Shown here: positions 8,960 to 16,219 of the stretch, piece after piece
Position numbering within the stretch: position 1 is the stretch's first letter
Layout of the letters: every line of letters begins with the position of its first letter
Source: Puniceicoccaceae bacterium
GTDB taxonomy: Bacteria; Verrucomicrobiota; Verrucomicrobiia; Opitutales; JAFGAQ01
Length of the DNA: 43,203 nucleotides
Assembly: GCA_028285755.1 (NCBI GenBank)
Contig: JANQOQ010000007.1
Coordinates: 1 to 43,203 of the forward strand
Reading direction: 5' to 3'
The notes under the pieces: model-generated
The model's database searches: none
What the model saw: the letters and a program-made list of their open reading frames with translations, nothing else
What the model was told of the DNA's origin: nothing
Made by a program: the position numbers and the translations under genes

Positions 8960-10963
8960 GCCTCTGGTGTATTGGGTCTGGTTTAAAGCGGCTTCGATAT
9001 CAAAAAGCCGCTCGTTGTTATACCAACCCGCCCACTTTCCCTGGGCAATTTGATCGCGGTTGGCAAGCAGTAACTGTAACTCAGTAATCGCACTCTGGAG
9101 ATAGCCTTGCCTTTCACTTTCATTGCTTAAAAATGCACTGCAAATCAAATTCAGCCATTGATAGATACCCACTATGATATAAAGCTGCGACTGCAGGTTA
9201 GAAACAAAAAAACCCCTTTGACTCTCCTCCAGCAAGGGTAGAAGTACATCTGCCTTAGTCTTGCAAGCAGCCCATTTTGTCAAACTGTCTTCAGTGGCCT
9301 TGAAATAATAGTCTGCGCAGGAAGCTGTAGATCCAAAGTGGTAAATTCTTTGGTTTTGCATAGCATCGGGTAAAAAATCATTACTTTGCATGGTTTCCAA
9401 CAATTTCCGGCCCATCTTCAGAGCCATACCATCCAGAAAATCCATGTCCTCCTCATCCACTATCGTGGGTTCATTAGATATGAGATGATACGCCCCATAG
9501 AAACACCGATACACTTCTTCAGCTTGCTTCGCATACACGCCATAATAGAACTCGCACCACTTCAAAATCCAATCATCCAATGGAACATCCGCATCCCAGA
9601 ACAGGGTAGAAGCATAATCAATACCCAAGACGAACTCCCGAATATTGGATACGTTCAATACCGCATAAGCCGTATCTCCCATCTGTACCGAAGCTCCGAT
9701 ATTGTTCTCTATTTTCTCAGGATGTGTGCCCTGCGCAAGGTGCGGGCCGCAACTCATAAATGCTACGTGATAATACACGCCGTACATTCTATCTTCACAC
9801 CGCGATACTTCGCGGAAATCTTGCCTCAGATTTTGCGTAGGGCCAAAATCACTGAATACAATGATAGTCTTCCCCGGGAATTTCAGAAATCCTTTGCTAT
9901 GCAAATCCGAGCCCTCCATCCAAAGGGTTATCGTCGATTCAAAGTCAGCATGCCCTGTTTCATCTTTAATCACATTCCATTGATGCTCTATGGCATCTGA
10001 AATCACTTTGCCGCGTTCATCGTCGTTTTGGGGCGCATTTTCACTCCCATACCAAAAGGGACGATCATCCTTTCCCCGTAATCCTAACTGCCAAACGACA
10101 TCTGCCCCGATATCCAGATACTTGCGGATATGATGCCGCCATACGATTTCGTATTTATCCTTATTATCTAGATAATTGGCAGACACTTCTTCGTTTCTAT
10201 CCTTCCAGTACTGTTCAAAGATATCTGCACTCACCCCCACGGGCTCCTGATGATGCTGGGAGATTTTGAGTCCCCGTGCCTTGGCCAGGGCAAATAACCG
10301 CTTATTTTCCGGTAAATCTATATTATGGTAGGTGGCCGGAATGATTAAGTTTTGCTTACAGCGCAATGCGGTTTCCAATATCTTTTCAAACACCTCAGGA
10401 TGCATAATCTTCATGGGATAGCCCGCATGCTGTGCATTCTTTCCACCACTCCAGGCACTCAGCATATCTTCATCATTAATAAACCACCCCCGGGTTTCAT
10501 AAGCTTTTGGCCAATTCTCGACAAAGACGTTTTTCAGCACCAGGCTTTCAATGGTTTTGGGCTGGGTGTCAGTCCAGTAATAAAAGGGGTCTATGCCCAA
10601 ATATTGCTCGCAAAACTCATATATCGCAAATACCGTTGCCCGCGTAGTAACTCCCGCTATCAAAAGATTATCGGACTCATCGCCTATGGTCTGAATGCTG
10701 TATCCCTCTTCATGCTCGATCCAATTTCCTTTTTCAAAATCAAGATTTTCTTGAGCCCAACGCTCAAAATCAGTATTTTCCAGTGACCCGATACAGATCG
10801 CATTTTTTAACCGGGTAGCAGGCAAACTCTCTAAACGGGATTCAGTAGCTCCAACTTTACACAAATCAGTGACCAAATCAGCGATAGCTAACGCTACGGC
10901 TGACTCCTCACTCGGGCTGGAGTATATTACCGAAGCCCTGATTTTACCTATTATTAGACACAT
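8948..10963 (-). CDS. GH115-like protein (alpha-glucuronidase family), short form without signal peptide
   Basis: 671 residues. Family 115 enzymes release 4-O-methyl-glucuronic acid from xylan. Family-like blocks here are 'GVTTRATVFAIYEFCEQYLG' then 'IDPFYYWTD' (about 104-132), 'RGWFINDEDML' (158-168), 'WQLGLRGKDDRPFWYG', 'ITLWMEGSDL' and 'KTIIVFSDFGPTQNLRQD'. It is shorter than usual GH115 proteins (800-1000 residues) and lacks the C-terminal sandwich domain. The N-terminus 'MCLIIGKIRASVIYSS' is not a good signal peptide, so the protein may be cytoplasmic. No better upstream start exists before the intergenic operator. It is transcribed away from the LacI-type gene. The fold assignment is fairly sure; the reaction is inference. 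Confidence 0.75.
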   Translation of the reverse strand: MCLIIGKIRASVIYSSPSEESAVALAIADLVTDLCKVGATESRLESLPATRLKNAICIGSLENTDFERWAQENLDFEKGNWIEHEEGYSIQTIGDESDNLLIAGVTTRATVFAIYEFCEQYLGIDPFYYWTDTQPKTIESLVLKNVFVENWPKAYETRGWFINDEDMLSAWSGGKNAQHAGYPMKIMHPEVFEKILETALRCKQNLIIPATYHNIDLPENKRLFALAKARGLKISQHHQEPVGVSADIFEQYWKDRNEEVSANYLDNKDKYEIVWRHHIRKYLDIGADVVWQLGLRGKDDRPFWYGSENAPQNDDERGKVISDAIEHQWNVIKDETGHADFESTITLWMEGSDLHSKGFLKFPGKTIIVFSDFGPTQNLRQDFREVSRCEDRMYGVYYHVAFMSCGPHLAQGTHPEKIENNIGASVQMGDTAYAVLNVSNIREFVLGIDYASTLFWDADVPLDDWILKWCEFYYGVYAKQAEEVYRCFYGAYHLISNEPTIVDEEDMDFLDGMALKMGRKLLETMQSNDFLPDAMQNQRIYHFGSTASCADYYFKATEDSLTKWAACKTKADVLLPLLEESQRGFFVSNLQSQLYIIVGIYQWLNLICSAFLSNESERQGYLQSAITELQLLLANRDQIAQGKWAGWYNNERLFDIEAALNQTQYTRGSLR

Positions 10964-11010
10964 AACGATTGTTTACCTATCATTACAGGCAAACAAAATG
11001 CACCAAACAC

Positions 11011-11024
11011 TCTCATCGTAGACT
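11011..11024. promoter_or_regulatory. Proposed LacI-type operator, copy 2 (divergent promoter region)
   Basis: Exact 14-mer TCTCATCGTAGACT in the 97-nt space between the divergent GH115-like gene (start 10963) and the regulator gene (start 11061). A TTGACA at 11025-11030 directly follows it and could be the -35 box of the regulator gene. A protein bound here could therefore control both directions and close a feedback loop. Confidence 0.8.
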
Positions 11025-11060
11025 TTGACAATGTTACGGTAATAAGCATTTACACTAATA

Positions 11061-12110
11061 ATGACTGATAGCATCAACATGCAAAAAGTAGCTGAAATCG
11101 CGGGTGTTCATAGAACGACCGTTTCAATGGCTCTTAAAAACAACCCAAAAATACCCCAGTCAACCCGCAAACGTATACAAAAAATAGCAAACGATATGGG
11201 TTATCGGCCCAACCCAATGGTTTCCGCTCTCATGTCACAGCGCAGGAGCAATAGCAAGCTGGCCGCACAGTCTGCAATCGCATTTGTCACCAACTGGGAA
11301 ACCAAGTTTGCGTGGAAAAATATTTCGTCAAAGTATAATAAGATATACAAGGGTGCAAAAGAACAGGCTAATTTGCTGGGATACAATCTGGAGCACATCT
11401 GGCTAAAAGAACCGGGCATGACCACCCGGCGTGTCACTAAGATCATGCAGACACGGGGTATTTATGGTATCGTGGTAGCGCCCGTATCCAGAAGACTATT
11501 TGTTGAGAATAAAGCGTATGAAAACCTTAACGTCGATTGGGATCAATTCACATCGGTAGCCGTAGGATATACTCCCCCCAAGCCGGCAATCAATCGCGTA
11601 GTGCACGATTACTTTCACGCAATGCGGCGGGCCATCCATGAATGTTCAAAGTTGGGTTATTCTCGATTTGGCCTTGTATTGGAAGAGGGCATAATCGATG
11701 CGGTCGATCACCTTTGGCACGCAGCTTTACTCATTGAAGACTATCAGGCTAAAAGAACCATGATTCCTCCCCTATTCATTAAGGCTTTTCGTAAAAACGC
11801 CTGGCAGGAAATTGTGCCATGGTTCCGTCGCCACAAACCCGAAATCATAATCAGCCTTCACCCCGAGAGCTTTTCCGATATTCTAAAGGACAGTGCCATC
11901 CGCGTTCCCCAGGACGTAGGCTTGGTCAGTCTAGACAAGTCTGAGGACACCCATTTCGCAGGGATTCAACAGGAAGCTCAACGCATAGGCATCGCGGCCA
12001 TCGAACTCTTAGTTGGGCAAATCCACCAAAATAAAATCGGTATCCCCGCCTTTCCCCAGCATTTACTCATTCAGGGCGAATGGAGCCCAGGCTCCACTAT
12101 CAATATATAG
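11061..12110 (+). CDS. LacI-family transcriptional regulator
   Basis: 349 residues. The N-terminal helix-turn-helix 'VAEIAGVHRTTVSMALKNNP' (about 10-29) is followed by the hinge helix region 'MGYRPNPMVSALMSQRR'. Residues 70-340 form a periplasmic-binding-protein-like effector domain; 'LGYSRFGLVLEEG' and 'PQDVGLVSLDKSE' are typical pieces. It would repress or activate nearby sugar genes in response to a small sugar. Three exact copies of a CG-centred 14-mer in front of its own gene and two neighbours mark it as a local regulator, probably autoregulated. The start could be the Met at codon 7. The effector cannot be deduced; a uronic acid or xylo-oligosaccharide would suit the GH115/GH39/CBM6 context. 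Confidence 0.93.
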   Translation: MTDSINMQKVAEIAGVHRTTVSMALKNNPKIPQSTRKRIQKIANDMGYRPNPMVSALMSQRRSNSKLAAQSAIAFVTNWETKFAWKNISSKYNKIYKGAKEQANLLGYNLEHIWLKEPGMTTRRVTKIMQTRGIYGIVVAPVSRRLFVENKAYENLNVDWDQFTSVAVGYTPPKPAINRVVHDYFHAMRRAIHECSKLGYSRFGLVLEEGIIDAVDHLWHAALLIEDYQAKRTMIPPLFIKAFRKNAWQEIVPWFRRHKPEIIISLHPESFSDILKDSAIRVPQDVGLVSLDKSEDTHFAGIQQEAQRIGIAAIELLVGQIHQNKIGIPAFPQHLLIQGEWSPGSTINI

Positions 12111-12472
12111 TACGGCTGCCTTAAACGCGGCAAACTGCACTTGATTAAACATAACTCTTCTTCTTGATAGTCTACGATGAGACTTACATAGCGGTTGTTC
12201 AGGGAATCGGGTTTTTCGTAATTTAGTCCTCCAATATGCTTGGGATCTGCTCAAGCTCCAAATTATCCCCAATACAAAGGACTATAAATAAATCCCCTCT
12301 TATCTTACAACGTCACCTCTTCTACCGCACGTGATTGAGGCGCAAATAAGCAATACAGATAGTTTCGTATTCACTCCTGATGTAATGCCAACATCAACTG
12401 GCTCCATTCAGCCCCACTACAGAACTGAATCACTCATCACTTTTTCACCCATAAATAGTAAACCCTATATAT
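12111..12472 (+). promoter_or_regulatory. Promoter and long leader of the CBM6 beta-helix gene
   Basis: No gene in these 362 nt. A TTGATA (12164-12169) and a CATAGC or TACATA (12185-12192) could be the -35 and -10 boxes, with operator copy 3 between them. If so, the transcript has an untranslated leader of roughly 270 nt. I see no known riboswitch fold and no strong hairpin in it. Confidence 0.45.
12169..12182. promoter_or_regulatory. Proposed LacI-type operator, copy 3
   Basis: AGTCTACGATGAGA, the exact reverse complement of copies 1 and 2. The flanking bases extend an outer inverted repeat, AGTCT-6-AGACT. It lies 290 nt before the beta-helix/CBM6 gene and just after the regulator gene, between candidate -35 and -10 boxes. 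Confidence 0.75.
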
Positions 12473-14581
12473 ATGAAACAAATATATACATACCTCCTGG
12501 CCGTAATCGGCCTGTCGTCGCTATATGGTCAATATGGCGATATCCCCGCATCCCGCATGGCTCCGAGTGGCTGGCAGAACATCCAATATAACGACCCCGG
12601 TGGCTGGACGACCATAAATGTAACCCAGAACGGTCTCCCCGCAAATGATAGCTCAGTGGATGCCGGACAAAAAATCGAAGACATCGTTGCGAGCACCTCC
12701 GGGCGCCGCCGGCTATACTTCCCCGCAGGCACCTACACTTTCAAAACCACCGCCATTATCAATGTCGGTGACATCTGGATCGACGGTGACGGTATGGACA
12801 GCACCATCTTCAATCTGGACTTTCCCAAGTTCCAGAAGAGAGATGGTATCGTGATCAAAGGCGGAGTCCAGGGCACAGCTGTCGACATCGTGGGTACTCC
12901 CAACCGGGGGGACAACCAAATCACCGTGACCAACGCCAGCCAGTTCCAAGTAGGCGACTACATACGGGTTAAGTATCCCTATACAGCGAGCGACGGTGAT
13001 GTTGTGGATGTGGGTCAGATCGTGAAGGTGACCGCCAAAGCGGGCACGACTTTGACGATTGACCTGAAGATAGGCGTGGACTTCGGCTCCGGCGGCGAGG
13101 TACGCGAGATGGACTTCGCTGAAAACGTACGGGTGACCGACCTCACCATCAACCGACTGCGGCTGGGTGATCGCTGGGAGGACAACCTGAGGCTCAACCA
13201 GTGTCGCAACTTCCAGGTGAAAAACGTGGAGTCGATCAAGTCCACGACCTACGGCATTCGGGCCTTCCAGTGCCGCGACGGCATCATCTCAGAGTGCGAG
13301 GTCCATGAGCGCTGGGGCAACGAGGGCGGCTATGCCTACGGCATCGCAGCCACCGCCTTGTCAACGCGTATCCACATCACCAACAACTATTTGTATAACC
13401 TGCGCCACCACATCGAGCTGGCCAAGTCTCCCAATCACTGCGTGATCAGCTACAACGTGACTGACCCCCTTTATGCCTACAGTGACATCGGAGCCCACCA
13501 CGGGGATGAGTCGCACAACAACCTCTTTGAGGGCAACGACGGTCGACAAATCGTCATGGCCCTGGACGCTCATGCGAAGGCCTGGTGGAATACCTTCTAC
13601 CGCAATAGGGCCGACGGGACGGTAGGCTCGCAGAGCAGCCAGTTCGAGACGACCACTATCGTGGGTAACGAAACACCGAGCATCAGCTTCAGCGGGAGCA
13701 ACAACTACAAAGGCTCCAATATCGTCAATGGAGTCTTCCAGGCTGATTCGTTGCCCGCAGGCAGCAATCTTCCGGCTTCCCTATATCTCTCTTCGCAGCC
13801 CAGCTACGTAGCGTCCTGGCCACTCTTTGGTCCAGGCAGCGGTGGAGGTGGCGGCACAACCTACCAGGCAGAGAACTATAACAGTGCAAGCGGTGTAAGC
13901 ACAGAGTCAAATGACGGTGGTACCGTGATTCGGGATTGGGCAAGCGGGGATTACGTGGTTTTCAATAACGTTAATTTCCCTGCAGGCACAACATCAATAG
14001 ACCTGAGGTTGGCGAGCGGTTCAAGCTCATCTCCGGCAATCGAAGTCAGAAAAGACTCTAACACCGGAACCTTATTGGGATCGATGAATGTGACTGCATC
14101 CGGTTGGAACACATTCAATACGCAAACGTTGGGCATCACATCAACCAGTGGCTCTCAAACCCTGTATTTCATCTCTCCGAATGGGGGTATCAAAGGAAAC
14201 TGGTTTAGAATCGGCACGACCACTACTCAGCTTGAAGCCTATAATGCAGGCTCAGGGGTCAGTACAGCATCTGAGGATGGAGGAACCGTGGTTCGTGACT
14301 GGGCCAATGGGGATTTCATTGTGTTTCAAAACTTTGATTTCGGATCTGGCACCACCAGCATAGACGTAAGGGTAGCTTCAGGTTCAGGCAGTAGCCCCAC
14401 ATTGGAAGCCCGACTGGGAAGTGCATCCGGAACGCTCATTGGCACGCTCAATGCCTCCACCGGTGGCTGGTCAACCTATCAAACCAAAACAATGAACCTC
14501 ACGTCTTCCCAAAGCGGAACAAAGACAGTCTATTTCGTCTCTCCGAATGGAGGAATCAAGGTCAACTGGTTCGAGCTCTAA
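12473..14581 (+). CDS. Secreted pectate-lyase-like beta-helix protein with two C-terminal CBM6 modules
   Basis: 702 residues. After a signal peptide (about 1-19), residues 20-445 fit a right-handed parallel beta-helix of the pectate_lyase_3 type ('RLYFPAGTYTFKTTAIIN'; many 'ITNNYLYNL'-like rungs), a fold of polysaccharide lyases and some hydrolases. A Gly-rich linker (about 454-460) leads to two CBM6-like modules, about 463-581 ('TYQAENYNSASGVSTES') and 585-702 ('TQLEAYNAGSGVSTASEDGG'). The modules resemble each other closely in DNA as well and each ends 'SPNGGIKxNWF'. CBM6 commonly binds xylan or beta-glucan. I cannot name catalytic residues. GC is visibly higher in the helix part (37 of 60 in 13141-13200) than in the CBM part (29 of 60 in 14101-14160), suggesting a fusion. 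A terminator follows directly. Confidence 0.82.
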   Translation: MKQIYTYLLAVIGLSSLYGQYGDIPASRMAPSGWQNIQYNDPGGWTTINVTQNGLPANDSSVDAGQKIEDIVASTSGRRRLYFPAGTYTFKTTAIINVGDIWIDGDGMDSTIFNLDFPKFQKRDGIVIKGGVQGTAVDIVGTPNRGDNQITVTNASQFQVGDYIRVKYPYTASDGDVVDVGQIVKVTAKAGTTLTIDLKIGVDFGSGGEVREMDFAENVRVTDLTINRLRLGDRWEDNLRLNQCRNFQVKNVESIKSTTYGIRAFQCRDGIISECEVHERWGNEGGYAYGIAATALSTRIHITNNYLYNLRHHIELAKSPNHCVISYNVTDPLYAYSDIGAHHGDESHNNLFEGNDGRQIVMALDAHAKAWWNTFYRNRADGTVGSQSSQFETTTIVGNETPSISFSGSNNYKGSNIVNGVFQADSLPAGSNLPASLYLSSQPSYVASWPLFGPGSGGGGGTTYQAENYNSASGVSTESNDGGTVIRDWASGDYVVFNNVNFPAGTTSIDLRLASGSSSSPAIEVRKDSNTGTLLGSMNVTASGWNTFNTQTLGITSTSGSQTLYFISPNGGIKGNWFRIGTTTTQLEAYNAGSGVSTASEDGGTVVRDWANGDFIVFQNFDFGSGTTSIDVRVASGSGSSPTLEARLGSASGTLIGTLNASTGGWSTYQTKTMNLTSSQSGTKTVYFVSPNGGIKVNWFEL

Positions 14582-14603
14582 AACAAATCTAAAGAACAAT
14601 CAA

Positions 14604-14637
14604 AAAACCGAAGTTCACGCAACTTCGGTTTTTTTTT
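14604..14637 (+). terminator. Intrinsic terminator of the CBM6 beta-helix gene
   Basis: A perfect 10-bp stem, AACCGAAGTT (14606-14615) and AACTTCGGTT (14621-14630), with loop CACGC and a run of T to 14637, 23 nt after the stop codon. This is the clearest terminator in the window. The A-run on the other side could let it work on both strands. Confidence 0.9.
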
Positions 14638-14645
14638 GAATTATG

Positions 14646-14769
14646 ATTTAAGAACCAACGTGTGAACGGCGGCTCCTGGCAAAGCCTCGGCACATATACA
14701 TTCGGTGCAGGCACATCCAACAATAATCGTGTGACCATTGCTGCAGCCATACGCTGGGTAGAACAATAG
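14646..14769 (+). pseudogene. 3' remnant of a golvesin-like domain gene
   Basis: Right after the terminator, one frame reads 'FKNQRVNGGSWQSLGTYTF', 'GAGTSNNNRVTIAAA' and 'IRWVEQ' followed by a TAG. This matches the C-terminal end of golvesin-like (Xly carbohydrate-binding-like) domains, which run '..QRVNGGQW..LGTY.F..G....V.I...A.GYVVADAVR..'. The usual stretch between 'VTI' and 'AIRW' is missing, so it has an internal deletion. It has no start: upstream is only a stop and the terminator. It is a fossil of another secreted enzyme gene. Confidence 0.6.
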
Positions 14770-15054
14770 TTCTACCTAGTCTAGTGTAGCACAAAACAGC
14801 TCGGATTGATTCGACAGTACTACAAATCTCACGGCGAATAGATACACTAACGGCGACCAAAACCCAACACACTTAAACTGGTGTCCTGAATGATCTGCCT
14901 GAAATAGAGTGAGCAGGCAGAAATGCTTTTCTAGAAAAAGTATATCTGACGCCGTCGAAACAGATTTTTAAAATGTATTCCCGCAAGATATTGACAGTGA
15001 ATCAGGCAGTCTTGATGAGTCAGAGCCTGACGTGGTCTGCGTGGTAGTACGGGA
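14770..15054. other. Gene-free stretch between remnant and tRNA fragment
   Basis: No frame, hairpin or repeat that I can support. It includes a small 'GTTCTAC' pair ('agaac..gttct') near 14760-14780 of no clear meaning. Confidence 0.3.
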
Positions 15055-15082
15055 TGGTGGACGGCACTGGATTCGAACCAGT
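15055..15082 (-). tRNA. 3' end fragment of a tRNA gene (probable attachment-site scar)
   Basis: On the minus strand the sequence gives a perfect T arm, ACTGG-TTCGAAT-CCAGT, then the 3' acceptor strand GCCGTCC, discriminator A and an encoded CCA. The remaining tRNA (acceptor 5' strand, D arm, anticodon arm) is absent upstream, where repeat R1 begins instead. Such 3' tRNA pieces are typically left by integrases that use tRNA genes as attachment sites. The parent tRNA cannot be named safely; a 5' acceptor strand GGACGGC is predicted. Confidence 0.75.
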
Positions 15083-15083
15083 A

Positions 15084-15262
15084 GACCATTAAGCGCCCAT
15101 TTGCTTCTTATAGAAGCTAACAATTGCAATATACAGAGACTGTTTGCTCTATTTTATTACCATATCCAGCATTCGATGAGCACATAAGATGACATTTTTT
15201 GTCCCCCGAAAATCGTAAGTCGTTGATTTTTAGGTGTTGTTAATTGAACTCGACTACCTAGG
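15084..15262 (+). repeat. Dispersed repeat copy R1 (partial)
   Basis: This 179-nt stretch aligns in the same orientation with 23327-23520. It begins GACCATTA and has the hairpin GCTTCT-TAT-AGAAGC (15103-15117). It continues through 'ATATACAGAGA', 'GCATTCGAT' and 'TTTTTTGTCCCC' to 'GAACTCGACT'. I estimate about three quarters identity by eye. The downstream half of the repeat (the TTTTAC/GTAAAA part and the closing TTTGTCCC pair) is missing here. It directly abuts the tRNA 3' fragment. Confidence 0.75.
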
Positions 15263-15568
15263 GATATCACGTACCAGATAGTATTTGTTTTTGGGAATCT
15301 TGATTTTGAATTTTCGGAACTAAAGTCTTTATATGGCAGCACGATATTGAGGGTCGATCTTTTCATGTTTATTCTTCCCCACTCGTAGTACTAGATCTGC
15401 CATTTTTGCCTTCGTCCCGGCCCAGGCGTTTTCGGAGTCAGTATTTTGGAGACCTCCATGACCAGAGTCCCCCTTTTGCTCGGCATTCCTACAATATTAA
15501 ATAATACTCTTAGAAGAATGAAATTATATCTCAATTAATATGCATCACTCCATCCACAGAGAGCATAT

Positions 15569-15590
15569 ACTTCAGGAGCCAGCCTGAAGT
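15569..15590. terminator. Hairpin after the response-regulator gene
   Basis: Perfect 8-bp stem ACTTCAGG / CCTGAAGT with a 6-nt loop, 14 nt beyond the stop of the response regulator (minus strand). There is no T-run after it in that direction, so it may only protect the mRNA 3' end or be a weak terminator. Confidence 0.45.
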
Positions 15591-15604
15591 AAGAAAAGTC
15601 GGTT

Positions 15605-16219
15605 TTAGACTTCGATAATGCCTCGTTTGATAGCAATCGTTACTGCCTCTGTACGGGCGGATACATGCAGCTTGCTCATGATATTTTTCACATGATCCTT
15701 GATCGTGTAATCGCTGATTCCCAGCTTATCTGCAATTTCCTTATTCGAGAGCCCTTTTGCGATTTTTTTGAGCACTTCAAGCTCGCGAGCAGTAAGGTCT
15801 TCGAATATCTTGCGATGTGCGAGTTGGGAGGACACGTCTTTAGGTATCCAGGCCTTTCCAGTTGCCACCGCACGGACTGCAGGGATCAGGTGCTCACCTG
15901 CAGTGCTCTTAAACACATAGCCCAGTGCCCCCAGTTTCAGGGCGCGATGAATCTCCTCATCACCGCTAAATGCAGAAAATATCAAAATTCGGGCCTCGGG
16001 AAACTCCCGTTTGATAACTTCCACACTATATTCACCCCCATGATTGGGCATGCGTAAATCGAGCAAAACCACATCAGGCCTCACTTTGCGGTAGGCCTCG
16101 ATAGCCTCGAGCCCGTCTTTAGCTTCAGCCACCACACGGATGTCTCCCTCAGAATCTAGCAGGGCGCACAAGCCGCTCCTCACAACAAAATGATCGTCAG
16201 CAATTAAAACGTTTATCAT
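15605..16219 (-). CDS. NarL/FixJ-type response regulator
   Basis: 204 residues. The receiver domain (1-120) has the acidic pair D8-D9, the phosphorylated D54 ('VVLLDLRMP'), S82 and K104 ('GYVFKS'). The output domain (about 138-200) is a LuxR-type helix-turn-helix: 'LTARELEVLKKIAKGLSNKE' then 'IADKLGISDYTIKDHVKNI'. It is the partner of the kinase gene just upstream: the two overlap by 4 nt (ATGA), so they are translationally coupled. The pair sits in front of the GH30/TonB genes on the same strand, which suggests control of that uptake locus, although targets cannot be seen directly. Confidence 0.95.
   Translation of the reverse strand: MINVLIADDHFVVRSGLCALLDSEGDIRVVAEAKDGLEAIEAYRKVRPDVVLLDLRMPNHGGEYSVEVIKREFPEARILIFSAFSGDEEIHRALKLGALGYVFKSTAGEHLIPAVRAVATGKAWIPKDVSSQLAHRKIFEDLTARELEVLKKIAKGLSNKEIADKLGISDYTIKDHVKNIMSKLHVSARTEAVTIAIKRGIIEV

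Noticed and set aside
9386-10000. 204-codon plus-strand open frame
   Set aside because: Antisense to the GH115-like gene, which has clear family motifs; the protein looks like antisense translation (many H, I, R).
15157-15366. 69-codon minus-strand open frame
   Set aside because: Covers part of repeat R1, starts inside unrelated sequence and has no matching frame in R2; treated as repeat sequence.
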